Shown: positions 60,325 to 64,000 of the stretch, piece by piece
Layout: every line of letters starts with the position of its first letter
Numbering within the stretch: position 1 is the stretch's first letter
Translations under genes and position numbers: made by a program
Assembly (NCBI GenBank): GCA_964521575.1
Contig: CAZFSR010000008.1
Coordinates: 46,716 to 110,715, forward strand
Direction: 5' to 3'
DNA length: 64,000 nucleotides
DNA from: 79-D21 sp964521575
Lineage (GTDB): Bacteria; Synergistota; Synergistia; Synergistales; 79-D21
The notes under the pieces: model-generated
What the model saw: the letters and a program-made list of their open reading frames with translations, nothing else
Told to the model about the DNA's origin: nothing
Databases searched by the model: none

Positions 60325-61675
60325 AAACCTGGACCCAGCGCTTTTTTCGGAAAAAGACCGGTTTGACGGAATCGAAAGGCGGATCCTCGGTGTCTCATCA
60401 CCGGGGATCCGCCCCGGCCTTTCCCGGATGGCTCGTCTTTGCTCTCTTCTCGGGAACCCTGAAAGAGCCTTTCCCGCAGTACATGTCCTGGGCACAAACG
60501 GGAAAGGCTCGGTTTGTGCGGCAATCGATTCTATCCTTCGCGAATCGGGGTACCGGACCGCCTGCTACACCAGTCCGCACCTGGAACACATGGGCGAACG
60601 GCTGGCCTTCGACGGAAAGATCCTCCCGGCTGCCTCCTGGGAAGAATCCCTTGACCGCGTCGTTGAGGCGATCCAGGCAGACTCCGTCCTTTCCACGGAC
60701 CCTCCCTCTGTCTTCGAGATCCTGACCGCAACGGCGTACCTTTGCATTGCCCGCGGGAACCGGGAGATCGCCGTCATCGAAGCGGGCCTTGGTGGGAGAC
60801 TGGACGCCACCAACCTGTTGGGGGATGTCAGGATGACGGTTTTCACGACTCTCGGGAAGGATCACGAGGATATTTTGGGGCACGGAATCGAAACCATCGC
60901 CAGGGAAAAGTTCGCGGCTTTGCGCCCTCGGACACCGGCGATTTCCATGACGAACGGGGCTGCTTTGGACAAAATCATCGTGGAATACGCACAAAAGCTC
61001 TGTTCTCCTCTCTGCCTGCTGGAAAGGGACGCAGCCTTGGATTTGGCAAGGATCGATACGCAAGGAGGTTCCTTCAGGTTGCTCCGAAGCGGATGCGCCC
61101 CTTTGGAGCTTACAACCCCCCTCCTCGGAGTACACCAGGTCACGAACGCAGCCTTGGCCGCGCTCGCTTGCCTTGGCCTTTCCCAAAGCTGGCGGAGGAT
61201 TTCCGAAGAGAGCGTCCAGCGCGGGCTCAAACGAACCAGGTGGCCAGGCCGCTGCGAGAAAATCCCGCTGGTACCGCCAGTCCTTTTGGACGGGGCCCAC
61301 AACCCCCAAGGGGCGGAAACCTTGTCGAAGAACATCCTTTCCCTATGGCCCGGCATCCGCCCGGCCTTCGTCATGGCGGCCATGAGGGACAAGGATATCA
61401 TGGGCATGCTTGGGGCTCTCTCCCGTACGAACGGGGACCTTTTCTGCACCCAGGTCGAGGGAATGGACCGTAGCGAAACCGCACCGATGCTGGCGGAAAA
61501 AGCCCTTTCCCTGCCATGGCCCGGCACCGTCAGGGTGTTCAGGAACCCGAGAGAGGCCATTCGCGAGGCGATGGGGAGCGCGCCGTTCGTTGTCTGCACG
61601 GGAAGCCTATATTTCATCGGCAGCATCCGGCGTTTCCTGATCGACCAGGTTTCCGGCAAGGAGGGGCAACCATGA
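60317..61675 (+). CDS. folC: Bifunctional folylpolyglutamate/dihydrofolate synthase
   Basis: 452 residues, Mur-ligase fold. VLGTNGKGSVCAAIDSIL (P-loop), YTSPHLEHMGERLAF, VIEAGLGGRLDATN, and LDGAHNPQGAETL in the C-terminal domain. GTG start overlapping valS, with AAGGAG twelve bases upstream. valS-folC adjacency is common. Confidence 0.95.
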   Translation: MSENLDPALFSEKDRFDGIERRILGVSSPGIRPGLSRMARLCSLLGNPERAFPAVHVLGTNGKGSVCAAIDSILRESGYRTACYTSPHLEHMGERLAFDGKILPAASWEESLDRVVEAIQADSVLSTDPPSVFEILTATAYLCIARGNREIAVIEAGLGGRLDATNLLGDVRMTVFTTLGKDHEDILGHGIETIAREKFAALRPRTPAISMTNGAALDKIIVEYAQKLCSPLCLLERDAALDLARIDTQGGSFRLLRSGCAPLELTTPLLGVHQVTNAALAALACLGLSQSWRRISEESVQRGLKRTRWPGRCEKIPLVPPVLLDGAHNPQGAETLSKNILSLWPGIRPAFVMAAMRDKDIMGMLGALSRTNGDLFCTQVEGMDRSETAPMLAEKALSLPWPGTVRVFRNPREAIREAMGSAPFVVCTGSLYFIGSIRRFLIDQVSGKEGQP

Positions 61676-62517
61676 GCTTCGGGCCCCCTTTGGTGCACAA
61701 CGGGCAAACGTTCCAGAAGATCACGGTCCCCAGGGAACTGGAAGGATGCCTCGATGCGACCCTGTTCCTTCGGGGCCCGATCATGGACGAAGCAGGGGGA
61801 GACCCAGAAAAAGCCTGGCGGCTTCTTGGAGGGCCCGACACCAGGATAGGGCTGATCGCTCCCGTCCAGGTTCATGGAACGGCCATTGTTGACGAAAAAA
61901 GGGTTTGGGCGCTTCCAACGCGCCCAAGAGCTGACGGAATCCTCCTCCAAAACGGGCTGTGTGCAGGCAGCCTGAGGTTCGCCGATTGCTTTCCCCTGCT
62001 TCTCTCTTCCAGCCACCCCCGCCCGTGGGCGCTCATGCTCCATGCGGGTTTTGAAGGGACGGCAAGAGGCATCGTTCCGCGTTCAATCGAATTTCTCGAA
62101 AACCGGATACGCGGATTCCGGTTGGAAAAGACATATGCCTGGATCGGGCCGGGAATCGGCAGCTGCTGCTACGAGCGTAAGAAGGACCGGGATGTGAAAA
62201 CGGCGCTCGGAATCGCGAACCTGCCTCCTCCGAGCTGGACGGATCTCGGGGACAGAGTCCGGTTCGACATTCCGAAAGCCATCGGGCTGCAGCTTTTCTC
62301 GGCAGGCCTTGCCCGGGACCGGCTCTTCGAATACGGCCTTTGCACCGCGTGCAACCCGGCCCAACTTTATTCCTACCGAGCCGGGGACCGATCCGCGAGA
62401 ATTCTTTTCCTAGTCCGCTCCGGACCTGCCGTCCACAAGTTCCACCCCTGGTGGGAGAATATAGGAGAGAACACAGCTTTGAATGGACTCAATCCCAGCG
62501 AACCGGGGAGTGATTGA
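61672..62517 (+). CDS. pgeF: YfiH/PgeF family copper-oxidase-like protein (laccase domain)
   Basis: 281 residues. QVHGTAIV, RFADCFPLLL (metal Cys), LMLHAGFEGTARGIV and WIGPGIGSCCYE correspond to the CNF1/YfiH zinc-site motifs; the usual HAGWRG reads HAGFEG. Family members act as purine nucleosidases or in peptidoglycan editing. ATG overlaps the folC stop. Confidence 0.86.
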   Translation: MSFGPPLVHNGQTFQKITVPRELEGCLDATLFLRGPIMDEAGGDPEKAWRLLGGPDTRIGLIAPVQVHGTAIVDEKRVWALPTRPRADGILLQNGLCAGSLRFADCFPLLLSSSHPRPWALMLHAGFEGTARGIVPRSIEFLENRIRGFRLEKTYAWIGPGIGSCCYERKKDRDVKTALGIANLPPPSWTDLGDRVRFDIPKAIGLQLFSAGLARDRLFEYGLCTACNPAQLYSYRAGDRSARILFLVRSGPAVHKFHPWWENIGENTALNGLNPSEPGSD

Positions 62518-63492
62518 ATGGAACCCGTTAAAGTAGGAGTCATCGGTGTCGGCCATCTGGGACATCACCATGCGAGGGTTTACACGGAACTTTACGGCAC
62601 CCAGCTGGTCGGGGTGGTCGACCTTGATGAAGAACGCGCGACCTCCGTCGGTGAAGGACTGGGTGTCCCTTTTTACACGAACCTCGACCGTTTCTTCGAG
62701 ACGGCGAGACCCGACGCCGTGAGCGTCGTCGTTCCGACATTCCTGCACTACGAGGTTGCCCGCCAGGCCCTTGAAAGAGGACTTCACGTCCTGATTGAAA
62801 AGCCGGTCACGACAACCGTCCTCGAAGCCGAGGAGCTATTGCGGCTCGCGGCAAGGAAAAATCTCGTCCTCCAGGTGGGACACATCGAGCGCTTCAACAG
62901 CGCGGTCCAGTACCTCAGCAACGTCGTAAGGGAGCCGATCTTCCTTCAGTCAAACAGGCTTGGCCCCTTCACGAACCGCATTTCCGACGTCGGGGTGGTC
63001 CTGGACCTGATGATCCACGATATCGACATCATCCTTTCCCTTGTCCGTGCCGACATTGTCAACATCAACGCCATGGGACGGTGCATCCGCACCGACCATG
63101 AAGACGTGGCTTCCGCCCAAGTGGAATTCTCAAACGGCACGATGGCTCACATCCTCGTCAGCAGGGTTTCCGAGCGGCGCCTGCGCCAACTCGAGATCAT
63201 GGAACCGGAGCGATACCTGACCATCGACTACCAGGCCCAGGAGGTTTCGATCCACCGTTGCCTGAACCAGCAGGGCAGCGGCCTCGTCGAAGTGATCGAG
63301 CATCCCGTTTTCCCGAAGCGCGAACCGCTAAAGCTCGAGCTCCAGCATTTCGTCTCGTGTGTCAAGGAAGGACGCCAGCCACTGGTGGGCATCATGGACG
63401 GGAAAAGGGCGCTCGAAGTGGCCATCTCGGTCCTGCGCCAGATTCACGTCCAGAAGAAGCCTCTCGGCTTAACCGAATCGGCACGATCCTGA
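62518..63492 (+). CDS. Gfo/Idh/MocA-family oxidoreductase
   Basis: 324 residues; Rossmann start VGVIGVGHLGHHHARVYTEL, EKPVTTTVLEAEEL, HIERFNSAVQYL and a middle-domain VLDLMIHDIDIIL with the likely catalytic His-Asp-type pair. Substrate unknown; in many Gram-negatives a related gene lies near lipid A or nucleotide-sugar genes. The ATG has GGGGAG nine bases upstream. Confidence 0.9.
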   Translation: MEPVKVGVIGVGHLGHHHARVYTELYGTQLVGVVDLDEERATSVGEGLGVPFYTNLDRFFETARPDAVSVVVPTFLHYEVARQALERGLHVLIEKPVTTTVLEAEELLRLAARKNLVLQVGHIERFNSAVQYLSNVVREPIFLQSNRLGPFTNRISDVGVVLDLMIHDIDIILSLVRADIVNINAMGRCIRTDHEDVASAQVEFSNGTMAHILVSRVSERRLRQLEIMEPERYLTIDYQAQEVSIHRCLNQQGSGLVEVIEHPVFPKREPLKLELQHFVSCVKEGRQPLVGIMDGKRALEVAISVLRQIHVQKKPLGLTESARS

Positions 63493-63527
63493 GATTTTCA
63501 CGCGACGATTCCAGGACGCAAGGGGGG

Positions 63528-63557
63528 AGGGGGAAACCCTTTCCCCCTTTTGTTTTT
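63528..63557 (+). terminator. Terminator after the Gfo/Idh gene
   Basis: AGGGGGAAA / TTTCCCCCT stem (63528-63548, loop CCC), then TTTTGTTTTT. Confidence 0.87.
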
Positions 63558-63606
63558 CTGTTATGATTCCGGTGGTTCTTCATTTTCGGCCGCAACCTGG
63601 AGGTGA

Positions 63607-63825
63607 ATGGAGTTGCCCGGAGTCAACCTGCAGGCCTTGCTCGCGCTTTTCTGCTTCCTGCTCTGCCTCCTCCTTGCAAGGGCAATCATGAATATCCAGC
63701 GGGGGAAATGGCCCGGCAGCCAGGCATGGGTCCTTTACCTTCGCACCCTTCTCGGTTTTCTCTTTGCCGCTGCGATCACCTTCGCCTTTTACGCCTTCGC
63801 AGGAATTGATATCCTTCATCGCTGA
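63607..63825 (+). CDS. Small two-helix membrane protein
   Basis: 72 residues with two hydrophobic segments (LQALLALFCFLLCLLLARAI and LLGFLFAAAITFAFYAFAGI) and a basic loop (NIQRGKWPGS). GGAGGTG precedes the ATG by one base, or the TTG at 63613 by seven, so the start may be two codons later. Family unknown. Confidence 0.65.
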   Translation: MELPGVNLQALLALFCFLLCLLLARAIMNIQRGKWPGSQAWVLYLRTLLGFLFAAAITFAFYAFAGIDILHR

Positions 63826-63875
63826 GAAAGAGCGCAACACCCAGAATATTCCTTAGATTCCCAATTGCTTGAGGT

Positions 63876-63904
63876 TTGACCCGTTACCCTGGAACTTTTA
63901 TGAT
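63876..63904 (+). promoter_or_regulatory. Near-consensus promoter for the gene at the window end
   Basis: TTGACC (63876-63881), 17-base spacer, TATGAT (63899-63904), about 58 bases before the next start codon. Confidence 0.78.
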
Positions 63905-63961
63905 TCGATTGTTTTTTCTGCCAAACCATTCTGATTTCACCAGCCGGAGGGGACAGTGCCC

Positions 63962-64000
63962 ATGTCGGAGAGCAAGCCTGCGGAGTTGGGAGAAATGAAG
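63962..64000 (+). CDS. Start of an unidentified gene (cut by window edge)
   Basis: ATG at 63962 with GGAGGGG nine bases upstream begins MSESKPAELGEMK before the window ends. Too short to identify, but the promoter and ribosome site support a real gene. Confidence 0.5.
   Translation, partial: MSESKPAELGEMK

Overview
The window reads as a contiguous piece of a bacterial chromosome, GC-rich by eye, with dense co-oriented gene strings, many TTG and GTG starts and many 1-4 base start/stop overlaps. A bacterial V-type ATPase operon in the Thermus-like order (G)-I-K-E-C-F-A-B-D, a fused TAXI-type TRAP permease with DUF1850, RqcH and the housekeeping gene order suggest a member of the Synergistota. 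That assignment is inference from gene content; no marker search was run.

Layout. 1-3926 (minus strand): typA cut by the window edge, wrbA and cysS, each followed by a terminator where visible. 4034-10330: uvrC, then riboflavin synthesis (ribD, ribE, ribBA, ribH) and serS. 10478-20931: a membrane/WecG-TagA fusion glycosyltransferase, a CBS-pair protein and a nine-gene V-type ATPase operon. 20928-26467: DUF951, rlmH, ybaB, recR, a PIN/TRAM membrane protein, bifunctional ispDF and guaB. 26501-34374: a promoter and leader terminator ahead of rimP-nusA-rnpM-L7Ae-infB-DUF503-rbfA-DHH-truB-ribF, the classical translation/transcription-factor cluster ending in the FAD-forming ribF.

34386-42081: a 7.6-kb integrated element in a tRNA-Arg(CCU) gene. 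An exact 76-bp direct repeat flanks it. A tyrosine recombinase lies at the right end; inside are a divergent XRE regulator, a row of unrecognised genes, a repeat-rich non-coding region that could be an origin or control region, and an AT-rich cargo segment. The element is unusual in regenerating the 5' half of the tRNA plus the promoter, including its own -35 hexamer, instead of the 3' half. This is the most interesting part of the window.

42035-49999: intact tRNA-Arg, DUF1850 plus fused TRAP permease (no binding protein in the window), ileS, an RluD-family pseudouridine synthase, and rqcH convergent to it. 50306-51122: a strong promoter and an eight-tRNA array (Ala, Pro, Gly, Arg, His, Arg, Lys, Leu). 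51251-63492: tig-clpP-clpX-lon (chaperone and proteolysis), yihA, valS, folC, pgeF and a Gfo/Idh/MocA oxidoreductase. The end holds a two-helix membrane protein and, behind a near-consensus promoter, the first codons of another gene.

No CRISPR array, rRNA, IS transposase or recognisable riboswitch was seen.
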